Positions 16,088 to 24,835 of a stretch of DNA of 64,000 nt are shown here, one piece after another. How positions within the stretch are numbered: position 1 is the stretch's first letter; each line of letters begins with the position of its first letter. Source of the DNA: DATEPR01 sp963780635 (lineage in GTDB: Bacteria; Actinomycetota; Actinomycetes; Mycobacteriales; Pseudonocardiaceae). Below the pieces are notes generated by a model. The model ran no database searches. It was not told the DNA's origin and was given only the letters and a program-made list of their open reading frames with translations. Made by a program: the position numbers and the translations under genes. Where the stretch lies: assembly GCA_963780635.1 (NCBI GenBank), contig CAWACW010000012.1, forward strand, positions 310,001 to 374,000, given 5' to 3'.

Positions 16088-18874
16088 TCAGGATGCTAGT
16101 CCCGGCGAGGAGTCGTCACCGTCGGCCCGGCCGATCGCCTCCCTGTCCGCCAGGCCGGGGCCGTGCACCTGGTTGCGGCCGCCCTCCTTCGCCGCGTAGA
16201 CGGCGGCGTCGGCGGCCTGCAGCATGTGCTGGAGGCCGACGCCGTCGGCCCGGACCGCGACGCCGATGGACGTGGTCCGGCCGCTGATCACGGCCGGTCC
16301 GCCGCGCTTGTCGGTGCTGATCACGGTGAGCCCGGCGACGCGGATCCGGATGCGCTCCGCGGCCGCGCGGGCCGCGGCGGCGTCGGCGTCGGGCAGCAGG
16401 ACGACGAACTCCTCGCCACCGAACCGGCCGACCACGTCAGCGGGCCGGGTCTCGGTGCGCAGCACGTTGGCCACGGCCAGCAGCATGTCGTCGCCCGCCG
16501 GGTGACCCCACGTGTCGTTGATCTGCTTGAAGTGGTCCAGGTCGACCATGAGCAGGCCGATCACGCTGCGCATCCGGTCGGCCCGGGCGAACTCCTTGGC
16601 GGCCGACTCCCGCCAGCCGCGCATGTTCAGCAGCCCGGTCTTGGAGTCGGTGCGCACGTCGACCTGCAGTTGGCGGATCTCGGTCAGCCGGTTGCCGAGC
16701 ACGCCGATGACGACCATCACGATGAGGGCGGGCGGCGCGTGCAGCAGCAGGATCGCCGTGACCATGCCGAGGCCGACGGTGAGTGCCTCCAGGCCGTTGT
16801 CGTACCAGCCGCCGACCGCCGTAGCGAGACTCGGCCGTTTGCTGCTCAGCGCGACCGCGATACCGACCAGCAGCACCTGCCCGACCACGTATATCGTGCC
16901 CGCCGCACAGGCGAGACCGAAATCACGCAGAGTGTCCACCGGGCTCGTACTGACCCAGATCTGGCCACCCCCGCCATCGAGTACACCCTTAACGCCGAGC
17001 AAGCACGCCGCAATCACGGCCGTTCCGAAGACGAACCGATACAGTGGCCGCCGCGCGACGAACCAACGTTGGAACCGAACGGCCACTATGGACAGCAGAG
17101 CGAGTGGTACGGGGAGGATCAGTGCGGCGGCGAAGTTCCAGATGGACGTGAGGTCGACGTGCACTGTTTCCATGCGATTTCGGCGAGTCTCCTCCTGACG
17201 TCTCGACAGGAACATGTGGACACTCGCGAAGCCCAGGAGCACGCCGAACCGCGCCCAGGCCGAGCCGCTGAGCGTGCCATCCGCCCTGATCGCGTACACG
17301 ATCGCGACGACGACGATCAGTTCGAGACCGAGCGTGTAAAGGATGTTCGGCAAGGGCTGGCGCCACAATGCCCACTCGCTCGGATGTCGCACTGATGCGA
17401 ACGACCCCTGCCGGAATCGCTCGCCGCGAGCGACAATGTGGGCAACCAGCCGACGTCCGCCACCGACCGTGTCCGACGGTCGTGCGTCGTCGGTTCCGGA
17501 GCGCCACCACGTGCCTAGCCGCCATGACCCTCGCGGAGGAGGTGCCGGCAGTGCTCGTTCGTGACCGTTCGTCACGGCCTGGTCGGCCTCCGCTCCGCCG
17601 TCCGAAGCGTCGCCTTCTGCCAGAGGTGACGTAAATGGCTCCATCCGACTACCGACAGAGACCGTGTCGTTACGACCACCCCACTCGTTGGCCGACTCAG
17701 CGGATCCAGCAACCCAGGGAGGCACAGACGATGTTCGACCGCGATTACTGAGCGAACCCGTGTCCTGTTGTTCCCCACCCTCGCCAGGAGACCGAAATGT
17801 CCGATCGCGATTACTGACCGAATCGTCCCGATCCACCGCGACGCCTACAGGAGGTTCCGATGCGTGACCGCGACTACTGAGCCCAACACCATCCACACCG
17901 TCAGTCGACACCCCAGGAGACCCAGATGCGCGACCGCGACTACTAAGCCCGGACCCGTCCAGATCCTCGACCGACACCCCAGGAGCATCCGATGCGTGAC
18001 CGCGACTACTGACCGAACCATCCCGATCCACCACGACACCTACAGGAGGTTCCGATGCGCGACCGCGACTACTGAGCCCGACACCATCCACACCGTCAGC
18101 CGACACCCCAGGAGGTTCCGATGCGTGACCGCGACTACTGAGCCCCGACCCATCCACATCCTCGACCGACACCCCAGGAGACCCAGATGCGCGACCGCGA
18201 CTACTAAGCCCGGACCCATCCACATCCTCGACCGACACCCCAGGAGCATCCGATGCGTGACCGCGACTACTGACCGAACCATCCCGATCCACCGCGACGC
18301 CTACAGGAGGTTCCGATGCGTGACCGCGACTACTGAGCCCCGACCCGTCCACACCGTCAGCCGACACCCCGGGAGGTTCCGATGCGTGACCGCGACTACT
18401 AAGCCCGACACCATCCACACCGTCGACCGACACCCCAGGAGACCCAGATGCGCGACCGCGACTACTGAGCCCCGACCCATCCACATCCTCGACCGACACC
18501 CCAGGAGCATCCGATGCGTGACCGCGACTACTAAGCCCAACACCATCCACACCGTCGACCGACACCCCAGGAGACCCAGATGCGCGACCGCGACTACTGA
18601 CAGGCGCCCCGTCTGGTTGGTCACCCGAGTCCAGGGGAGTCTCCGGTGTCCGACCGTGACTATTGACCTGCGTCGGGTGGTGTGAATCCCGCTGCGGCGT
18701 GGCACCTTGCCGCTCGGGGACTGTGCCAGTGCCGTGAGGAGGTGCGGACGATGTTCGACCGCGACTACTGATGGAACCCGTGTCCTGCTGTGTTGCCTGC
18801 TCGGCCGTTGTCGTGTCGACAGCGAGGTCACGAGCAGGTACGGACGGTGACCGACCGCGACTACCGATCGCCAT
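16088..18874 (-). CDS. Membrane GGDEF protein (diguanylate cyclase) with repeat-rich N-terminal extension; start uncertain
   Basis: The C-terminal domain has an intact active site, RFGGEEFVVLL, after LMVDLDHFKQINDTWGHPAG, so it probably makes cyclic di-GMP. Before it are six or so membrane helices starting at NILYTLGLELIVVV. The frame continues upstream through 12 near-identical 21-22-residue repeats (SSRGRASGSPGVSVDG type) plus degenerate flanking copies. The N-terminal extension uses many A/T-ending codons, unlike neighbouring genes. Start candidates: 18874 (given, GGGTGG upstream), 19033, or within 17392-17644 if the repeats are not translated on this strand. Spacing of all repeats in multiples of three favours translation, while codon conservation favours the opposite strand. 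Confidence 0.75.
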   Translation of the reverse strand: MAIGSRGRSPSVPARDLAVDTTTAEQATQQDTGSISSRGRTSSAPPHGTGTVPERQGATPQRDSHHPTQVNSHGRTPETPLDSGDQPDGAPVSSRGRASGSPGVSVDGVDGVGLSSRGHASDAPGVSVEDVDGSGLSSRGRASGSPGVSVDGVDGVGLSSRGHASEPPGVSADGVDGSGLSSRGHASEPPVGVAVDRDGSVSSRGHASDAPGVSVEDVDGSGLSSRGRASGSPGVSVEDVDGSGLSSRGHASEPPGVSADGVDGVGLSSRGRASEPPVGVVVDRDGSVSSRGHASDAPGVSVEDLDGSGLSSRGRASGSPGVSTDGVDGVGLSSRGHASEPPVGVAVDRDDSVSNRDRTFRSPGEGGEQQDTGSLSNRGRTSSVPPWVAGSAESANEWGGRNDTVSVGSRMEPFTSPLAEGDASDGGAEADQAVTNGHERALPAPPPRGSWRLGTWWRSGTDDARPSDTVGGGRRLVAHIVARGERFRQGSFASVRHPSEWALWRQPLPNILYTLGLELIVVVAIVYAIRADGTLSGSAWARFGVLLGFASVHMFLSRRQEETRRNRMETVHVDLTSIWNFAAALILPVPLALLSIVAVRFQRWFVARRPLYRFVFGTAVIAACLLGVKGVLDGGGGQIWVSTSPVDTLRDFGLACAAGTIYVVGQVLLVGIAVALSSKRPSLATAVGGWYDNGLEALTVGLGMVTAILLLHAPPALIVMVVIGVLGNRLTEIRQLQVDVRTDSKTGLLNMRGWRESAAKEFARADRMRSVIGLLMVDLDHFKQINDTWGHPAGDDMLLAVANVLRTETRPADVVGRFGGEEFVVLLPDADAAAARAAAERIRIRVAGLTVISTDKRGGPAVISGRTTSIGVAVRADGVGLQHMLQAADAAVYAAKEGGRNQVHGPGLADREAIGRADGDDSSPGLAS
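17551..18871 (+). repeat. Tandem 63/66-bp array of Shine-Dalgarno plus hexapeptide micro-ORFs (M-x-D-R-D-Y-stop)
   Basis: Seventeen units each hold AGGAG or a close variant, a 6-9-nt gap, ATG or GTG, one variable codon and GAY-CGY-GAY-TAY; 16 of the 17 then stop. Start positions: 17731, 17797, 17860, 17926, 17992, 18055, 18121, 18187, 18253, 18316, 18382, 18448, 18514, 18580, 18646, 18751, 18847. Peptides are MFDRDY, MSDRDY, twelve MRDRDY (17860-18580), then SDRDY after GTG, MFDRDY, and TDRDY after GTG, where the stop is lost and the frame reads on to about residue 28. Two decayed units precede at 17551 and 17635. All five substitutions in the D-R-D-Y codons are synonymous on this strand. Promoter not identified. 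Peptide function unknown. Confidence 0.7.
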
Positions 18875-18891
18875 GGTCCACCCGCCTTTCC

Positions 18892-18929
18892 CCGTCCGTG
18901 CCCGCCTGGCCGGGATCGCCGGCGGACGG
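18892..18929 (+). terminator. Hairpin after the micro-ORF array
   Basis: CCGTCCG (18892-18898) pairs with CGGACGG (18923-18929), with further G/C pairing inside the loop. It lies directly after the last array unit, so could end a plus-strand transcript. No U-run; tentative. Confidence 0.35.
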
Positions 18930-19061
18930 CCCATGATGCACTCGCCGCGTTCGCGCGTGAACGCACTGCGGTCGACGGCTCGCCTGCCAGGTCGCTGACT
19001 CACATATCGTTCGATGTCACCCGTTCGTGCCACCGAATGCGCTGCGTCCTGACCGACTCAC

Positions 19062-20276
19062 TCACTGTGCTTCCTGGCCTGGCTCCCCACGGTACCGCTG
19101 GTACCACACCAGCGTCGCCGGTACGGCCAGCACGACTCCGAGCGCGCCCGCCATCACGATGGCGCCCCGCGCCGAACCCAATGCCTCGGCAAGCGCCCCA
19201 CCTGCGGCGACACCGACTCCTTGCGCGACCCGCAAGCCGGTCCGCGCTACTCCGTACGCGCTGCCGCGTACGGCGTTCGGCACCCACGTGGTGAAACTCG
19301 CCCCGACGGTGATCTGGTAGGCGCCCAGCGCACCGGCGAGCGCGAGCAGGACCAGAGCGAACGCCAACGACGTCGGAACGGCGAACAGGATCAGCACTGC
19401 CACCGACGCGGTCGCCAGCGTGCCGACCAACCGCACCCGCATCGCGGTCGAGACGAACTTCGAGAGTATGAAGGCGCCGATGACGTACCCGAGCGGATCG
19501 GCGGCCAGCAGCCAGCCGACGGCGCCCTTGGGTGCGTGCAACTGGGCGGCCAGCGGTGCGGCGAGCCCCTCGGGGACGACGGCCAGGCCAACGAGCCACG
19601 ACAACGCCAGCAGGAGCCGGAGCCGCCGGTTGTGCCAGACATACCGGATGCCGGCCAGCCAGGACGTCGGTTCGCTCTGACCGAGCGCGGGCCGGGCCCG
19701 CACGGACCAGCGCACCAGAATGGCGGCCGCGACGAAGGTGACGGCGTCCAGGAGCAGTGCTGTGGAGCTGCCGACCGCTCCGACGAGCAGGCCACCGCCG
19801 GCCAGACCGATCAGCATCACGGTGTTCGTGGTGATGCCGCGCAGGTCCTGGCTGCGGAAATAGGGCTCGTCCTGGGTGAACACGTCCCTGGTGAGGGCGT
19901 TCTGCGCGGCCAGCGCGGGAGCCTGAGCGATGCCGACACCGACCAGCAGCACGCACATGGCGGCCAGCGGCATCCCGGGGATCGCCATGATGGCCACGCA
20001 CAACGCCTGGATCAGCGAACCGACGACCATGACGCGCCGCCGCGGGTAGCGGTCGGCGAGGTGGGCCAGGCCGAGGCCGCCCGCCAGCGCGGGCAGGAAG
20101 CTCAGTGCGTAGACGACGGCCGACCACAGGGCCGACCCCGTCCGGCTGTATACCAGCAGTGCGATCGCGACCTTGGCCAACTGGTCGCCACCGATGGAGA
20201 CCGCCTCGGCGAGCCACAGAGCACGGAACTCCCCCACCGCGAGCACAGCGCCCATGCCCGTCCGCGTCGCAGCCAC
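19062..20276 (-). CDS. MFS transporter (MFS_3/EntS-like, 12 helices)
   Basis: 404 residues with about 12 helices. Motif A appears as LAHLADRYPRRRVMVVG after the second helix. The N-terminal VGEFRALWLAEAVSIGGDQL is typical of the group that contains the enterobactin exporter EntS and related small-molecule efflux pumps. The central loop carries DVFTQDEPYFRSQDLRGITT. The GTG start at 20276 has AGGA 5 nt upstream. It ends 28 bp before the longest possible GGDEF start and converges with the plus-strand micro-ORF array. A 17-bp palindrome sits 78 bp upstream. The substrate is unknown; export of the array peptides is speculation. Confidence 0.9.
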   Translation of the reverse strand: MAATRTGMGAVLAVGEFRALWLAEAVSIGGDQLAKVAIALLVYSRTGSALWSAVVYALSFLPALAGGLGLAHLADRYPRRRVMVVGSLIQALCVAIMAIPGMPLAAMCVLLVGVGIAQAPALAAQNALTRDVFTQDEPYFRSQDLRGITTNTVMLIGLAGGGLLVGAVGSSTALLLDAVTFVAAAILVRWSVRARPALGQSEPTSWLAGIRYVWHNRRLRLLLALSWLVGLAVVPEGLAAPLAAQLHAPKGAVGWLLAADPLGYVIGAFILSKFVSTAMRVRLVGTLATASVAVLILFAVPTSLAFALVLLALAGALGAYQITVGASFTTWVPNAVRGSAYGVARTGLRVAQGVGVAAGGALAEALGSARGAIVMAGALGVVLAVPATLVWYQRYRGEPGQEAQ

Positions 20277-20639
20277 CTCGTCCTGCTGGTCCTTTCGCCT
20301 CCGCGTCCCGCCTGCCCCGAGCGACGCTCGGTGCCCGGCCAGTTACCAGCGGTATCCTGACACACAGGATCACCCACTGCGGTCCATTCGGACAAGACCC
20401 GGGTGAGCTTCGGTGCCGGCTACCGACGCATCGAGCTATTGTGCGCTCATTCTCACCCGAGAGTGGCAACCCATACTCAGAGTGTCTTCAACTGTCGGCC
20501 TCATCACCTTATCGGGGCAGGTCAGCACGTGATCTCGACGTGTCGCTGATGGTGGGAACCGCTGGGAACCGTCATCATGGGGATCCAGCCACGCGCGAGA
20601 CGCGCGGATGGACTGTCCTGAATGGAAGGAAGACGACGA
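20277..20639. other. Divergent promoter region of the MFS and mIHF genes
   Basis: 363 bp without a gene. It holds the palindrome ATCCTG-ACACA-CAGGAT (20354-20370) on the MFS side, and a direct repeat TGGGAACCG within about 20540-20570 upstream of the mIHF gene. No clear -35/-10 pair was fixed. Confidence 0.5.
20354..20370. promoter_or_regulatory. 17-bp palindrome upstream of the MFS gene
   Basis: ATCCTG (20354-20359) and CAGGAT (20365-20370) flank ACACA. Perfect inverted repeat 78-94 bp before the GTG start; a candidate operator for an unlinked regulator. Confidence 0.4.
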
Positions 20640-20951
20640 GTGGCTCTCCCTAACCTGACCCCCGAGCAGCGCCAGGCTGCGTTGGCCAAGGCCGCTGAGG
20701 CCAGGCAGGCTCGCACCAAGCTGCTGAACGACATCAAGGACGGCAAGGAGACCATCTCCGGCGTACTTGCCCGTGCCAAGGATGACAATGTGGTCGGAAA
20801 GACCAAAGTGGCCCAGCTGGTGAAGGCACTGCCGGGCTACGGTCCGGCCAAGGTGACCGCCGTGATGCAGAAGGCGGGCATCCCCGAGGAGCGTCGGGTC
20901 GCCGGACTCGGGCAGCGCCAGCGCGAGGCACTGCTCGCCGAGCTGAACTGA
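20640..20951 (+). CDS. mihF: Integration host factor, actinobacterial type (mIHF/sIHF)
   Basis: 103 residues. Nucleoid protein that bends DNA; unrelated in fold to the enteric IHF subunits. It begins ALPNLTPEQRQAALAKAAEA and carries the helix-two-turns-helix segment VAQLVKALPGYGPAKVTAVM and the C-terminal GLGQRQREALLAEL. The mycobacterial homologue is essential and sIHF of Streptomyces affects development. The GTG start at 20640 follows GGAAGGA by about 9 nt; the ATG at 20622 lacks a site and is unlike the family. It is single-gene and ends in a strong terminator. Confidence 0.96.
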   Translation: MALPNLTPEQRQAALAKAAEARQARTKLLNDIKDGKETISGVLARAKDDNVVGKTKVAQLVKALPGYGPAKVTAVMQKAGIPEERRVAGLGQRQREALLAELN

Positions 20952-20980
20952 ACTGGTTCTCCAGTTCCCGTTACGACCGT

Positions 20981-21030
20981 GACTGACCTGGCCGGATGTA
21001 CCGTCATCCCGCCAGGTCAGTCGGCATTTT
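20981..21030 (+). terminator. Rho-independent terminator of mihF
   Basis: A 12-bp perfect stem (20981-20992 with 21011-21022), an 18-nt loop and a TTTT run at 21027-21030, starting 30 bp past the mihF stop. Confidence 0.85.
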
Positions 21031-21042
21031 GTGTGATCTACG

Positions 21043-21618
21043 TCACAGCGCGCGTGCAGTACGCACCGCAGCCGTCGCCGTGGCTCCCGCCACAGCCATC
21101 GGCGCCAGATCGCGTGCCGCGTGGCAGAACAAGAACGCGCCCTCCAACCGTGACAGCACGGACAGTGACAGGGCGGCGGGCCTTTTCGGACTCGACCCCC
21201 GCATCCGCGAAATGTTCTGCCACAGCATCGATCCACCTGACGAAGACGTCCTGTGTGGCCGGTCGGAGCCTGTCGTTCGTGCTCGCGAGTTCCATCACGA
21301 CCGTGGCGATAGGACACGCGTCCGCGTAATCGGTGTCCACGGGGGTCTGACCGGCGCCCGCGAACGCGCACTCGATGGCGGTCGCGACGTCGGGCGCGGG
21401 GGTCGAAGAATTTCGTGACGATTGACAGATATCCGGCGCCCGACCACCGAATCACCTCCGCGCCGTGGTGTTCCTTGCCGCCCGGGAGCACGTGGTGGAG
21501 CGAGCCGAACGGCGCGCCGGCATCGGGGACAAACTTGCTTGAGCCCGGTGCCGGTATACCCCTGCCGGCGGAAGAGTCCGACGGTCGCGGTGAGCAAACG
21601 GTTCTTCGTACTGGACAA
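21043..21618 (-). pseudogene. Broken TetR/AcrR-family regulator
   Basis: Pieces of one TetR protein (LmrA/YxaF-like) lie in successive frames: KNRLLTATVGLFRRQGYTGT (helix-turn-helix start), then DAGAPFGSLHHVLPGGKEHH, then DYADACPIATVVMELASTND, then LEGAFLFCHAARDLAPMAVA up to the stop at 21043. Shifts fall near 21530, 21395 and 21180; the last two are single extra C/G bases in short runs. A TTG start at 21618 has GGAG 6 nt upstream. It diverges from a truncated hydrolase, the usual partner of this TetR type. Sequencing error is possible, but the neighbour is clearly decayed. Confidence 0.7.
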
Positions 21619-21720
21619 ACGGGACTCCAATGTCGTCTTGCCCGCTGCCCTGAGGATGACTGGCCGAACGCTGGAGCGTTCTGTCCAGTGCACAGCGTCA
21701 CGAAGGGGTATGTGCTGCTG

Positions 21721-22085
21721 ATGCCCGGCGGGTTGGCGCTGCTGGTGCGGTCGTCGCGGTTGCGGTTCCTGCGGCGGACGCCGACGGCGATCGGTGGATG
21801 AGCAAGCGGCCGGTGCCGGCGGAGATCGTCGATGGTTGGTTCGCACCGATGGCGCGGGACAAGCGGGTCCGGCAAGAAGTCGAGAAATATGCGAGGTCGG
21901 CGCACTCGGTGCAGCTGGTCGCGACGACGGAGGGGTTGCGCGGGTTCGACCGGCCCGCGTTGGTCGTCTGGGCGAAGGGGGACCGGGTCATGCCACGCGA
22001 CCACCGCCGGAAGTTGGTCGAGCTGCTACCGCACGGGAGATTGTTGAGATCGCGGACAGTCACACAGCCGAGCTACCCAAACCCG
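21721..22085 (+). pseudogene. C-terminal remnant of an alpha/beta hydrolase
   Basis: Only the last third of the fold is left: GGLALLVRSSRLRFLRRTPT, then after a shift at about 21797 WMSKRPVPAEIVDGWFAPMA and PALVVWAKGDRVMPRDHRR (the strand with the catalytic aspartate), then after another shift near 22040 EIADSHTAELP. The nucleophile elbow and everything before it are missing; the broken TetR gene begins only about 100 bp upstream, so a deletion removed the start. Not functional. Confidence 0.7.
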
Positions 22086-22862
22086 ACCACCACACGCCCC
22101 ACACCGCAGCACTGTCGCCGGCCCGACTCCCGCACCCGCGCCGCCACCTCGTCCGACGCCGCCACTTCACAGTCCGTGCGCAACGCGACGACCGCCGCCA
22201 CGAACTGCACCACCGGCTCCGGCGACTGCAAGTCGACCGCTGACCGGCCGGCTGAACGGGTCCCCTTATGTGTCGACCACCAACCGGCCACATCATCCCG
22301 GCAAGTCGACCCGAGAATGGCCAACTCACCCGCGGCCGGGCGACCCGACCACTCAGCGGCCGATACCCAGCGAATCGACCGCAGGATGGTCAGCTCGTGC
22401 CGTGCCGCGCAGATGACCATACAACGGACGATTCGCAGGCAGCGCCGACATGTCGACCGTCGAGCGGCCAAGGCAAGGCAAGGCAAGGCAGGCAATTGTC
22501 CGGACAGTCGACCGCTGATTGGGCGATTCGGGACCGAATCGGCGGGCCAGGATCGTGTCCGCTGGGTTCCAGCCGGACCGGATCAAGCGGTCCACATCAA
22601 GCCGAGCCTGACCAGCGGAGCCGGGCCGGATCAGGCGGTCCACATCAAGCCGAGCCCGACCAGCGGACCACACATCGAGCCGGGGCAACCAGGCCATCGG
22701 GCGTCGAGACGGTCGGATGTCGAGCCCATGCCGCCTGCAGATCACGCCGCCCGCAGATCAGGCCAGGCCGCGATCAAGGCGTTCGCCGATCGTCTCGGCC
22801 GGGTATCGAACCGTGCCTGGGGATCAAGGCAGGCCCGGACCAGCTCCGTTGTCGTGGCAGGG
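22086..22862. other. Gene-poor stretch with short repeats
   Basis: About 780 bp with no supported gene. It contains a direct repeat of about 50 bp (from about 22576 and again from about 22628, sharing CGGTCCACATCAAGCCGAGC), a run of four AAGGC-type pentamers near 22472-22491, and scattered GTCGAC boxes. Base composition is less biased than in the genes. It looks like degenerate DNA. Confidence 0.5.
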
Positions 22863-23506
22863 CTAGTTGTTCAGGTAGGCCAGGACTGCCAGTACTCGGC
22901 GGTTGTCGTCTGCCGACGGTGGCAGGTCCAGTTTCGCGAAGATGTTGTTGGTGTGCTTGGCGACGGCCTTCTCGGTGACGAACAGTTTGCCCGCGATGGC
23001 CGCGTTCGACCGGCCCTCGGCCATCAGGCCGAGCACTTCCCGCTCGCGAGGCGGTCAGCCGGTGGATCGGCTCACTGGCCGCGTTGCGGGCCAGCAACTG
23101 CGCCACGACCTCCGGGTCCATCGCCGTGCCGCCGCCGCCACCCGCCGGACCGCGTCGACGAACTGGCCACGTTCGCCACCCGGTCCTTGAGCAGGTAGCC
23201 GACCGCGCCCCGGCCGTCCGACAGCAGCTCCCGCGCGTACAGCTGCTCGACGTACTGCGACAGCACCAGCACCGGCAGGCCGGGCACGGACGCTCGCGCC
23301 GCGATCGCCGCTCGCAGGCCCTCGTCGGTGAACGTCGGCGGCAGCCGCACGTCGACCACGGCCACGTCCGGCCGGTTGTCGACCAGTGCCCGCAGCAGCG
23401 TCTGGCCCGTTGTCGACCGCTTCGACACGTCGAACCGTTGGCCGTCGAGCAGCCGGATCAAGCCGTCCCGGAGGAGGGCGAGATCTTCACCGAGGACAAC
23501 TCGCAC
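22863..23506 (-). pseudogene. NarL/LuxR-type response regulator, frameshifted
   Basis: The receiver domain reads VRVVLGEDLALLRDGLIRLL with phospho-acceptor D in VAVVDVRLPP and K in GYLLKDRV. The output domain reads REREVLGLMAEGRSNAAIAG, KLFVTEKAVAKHTNNIFAKL and ends LAVLAYLNN before TAG at 22863. Between them the frame shifts near 23160, 23135 and 23050, so no continuous protein is made as written. GTG at 23506 has GGAG 5 nt upstream and overlaps the end of the kinase gene. It is the partner of that kinase. Either sequence errors or recent decay. Confidence 0.75.
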
Positions 23507-24742
23507 GGCAGCTCCATGGTCACGATCGGTCGGCCCGCCTAGCGGGCTGGCGACCATCACGTTCCGTCGAACGCGGACAGCCGCCGCTCGATGCCGTGCA
23601 AGCCCGCCACCCGACGGCGGCTCGCGCCGCCCCGGCCGTCGTCGCCGCACCATCACGGCCAGCCGCCTCTCGACATAGGCCGACCCGCACCCACGCCGAC
23701 GTCGCACCGCTGTGCTTGGCCGTGTTCGTCAACGTCTCCGCGACCGCGAAGTACACCGCCGACTCCACCGGCGCGGGCGGGCGCCCCGGCAGGTCGATGC
23801 TGCACCTCGACCGGCAACGGGCTGGCCAGCGCCAGCGCCCGCACCGCGCCGTCCAGACCGCGGTCGGCCAACACCGGCGGATGGATGCCGCGGACCAGGT
23901 CACGCAGCTCGGACAGCGCCAGCCCTGGTCGACTCACGCGCCTCGGCGAGCAGTCCCTGCGCCGCATCCGGATCGGAGGCCAGCAGCTCCTCCGCCATGC
24001 CCAGGCTCATGCCCAGCGAGACCAGCCGCGCCTGGGCGCCGTCGTGCAGGTCCCGCTCGATCCGCCGCAGCTCGGCCGCCTGCGTGTCCACCGTCTCGGC
24101 CCGCGACTCGGTGAGCTGCGCGATCCGGTTCGCCAGCCGGTCCCGCTCGGCACCGGCGCCGAGCAGCCACCGGGTGAGCTTGGCGTACGCACTCATCAGC
24201 GGCCTCGTCGTGAACCAGAACAGCAGGAAGGACGCCAAGCCGAGCAGCACACCGATCGGGATGGCCGCACCGAGCGTGCGGGTCTCGAACAGGCCGAACT
24301 CCTGGCTGAACACCTTCGGCAGCAGCCCGATCAGCACCGGCCACGCCACCGCGTACCAGGCGGTTCCCGCCAGGAAGGTGATCGGCAGCAACGCCAGCAC
24401 CACGCCCGCCGTGCCGTTCACCAGCAGCCAGAGCAGGTCACGCCAGGTCGCCTGGTCGGTGAGCATCGCCCGGAGCCGGACGAACCATCCACCGTCCGGC
24501 ACCGGCCGGTACGGCCGCGCGATCGGGATGCCCACGTACTCGGCCACCCACACCCGATGCCAGTCCGCGAACCCCCGCAGCCACGGCATGCACAGGAACG
24601 TCAACGGGATCCCGACGGTCACAACGATCACCGAGATCGACGTGACCACCAGGCTGAACAACCCTGCGCCCACCATGGCCAGCAGGCTCAGCACGAACCC
24701 CCACCACGCGAGCGTGACTCTGCCCTTCACATGCCCCTCCAC
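23458..24742 (-). pseudogene. DesK-type sensor histidine kinase, frameshifted
   Basis: N-terminal half intact: a four-helix membrane sensor (LAWWGFVLSLLAMVGAGLFS; WLLVNGTAGVVLALLPITFL), then HisKA_3 with the phospho-histidine in RRIERDLHDGAQARL. After about 23935 the frame breaks repeatedly, but LSELRDLVRGIHPPVLADRG, ETLTNTAKHSGATSAWVRVG and GLHGIERRLSAFDGT are all present, and the expected end IVTMELPCELSSVKI stops at 23458, overlapping the regulator gene. GTG start at 24742. With the downstream regulator it forms one two-component system of unknown stimulus. Confidence 0.75.
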
Positions 24743-24835
24743 CGCTCCCCCTTCAGCCCGACGTTGACTCCATTCTGTCCGCGCGGGCGGTCGCTGTCGG
24801 TGGTACTAGGTCTACTCCTGGGCCGGGATCTGCAC

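Noticed and set aside
17731..18600. CRISPR array
   Set aside because: Units of 63/66 bp are repetitive along their whole length with no unique spacers, and no cas genes are present.
17768..18685. 305-codon plus-strand repeat protein in another frame of the array
   Set aside because: Open only because the unit length is a multiple of three; no ribosome site of its own, and its repeated residues (RRFRCVTATT) are not conserved in the diverged units.
20436..22004. 522-codon minus-strand frame
   Set aside because: Mix of antisense mIHF and one frame of the broken TetR; not one gene.
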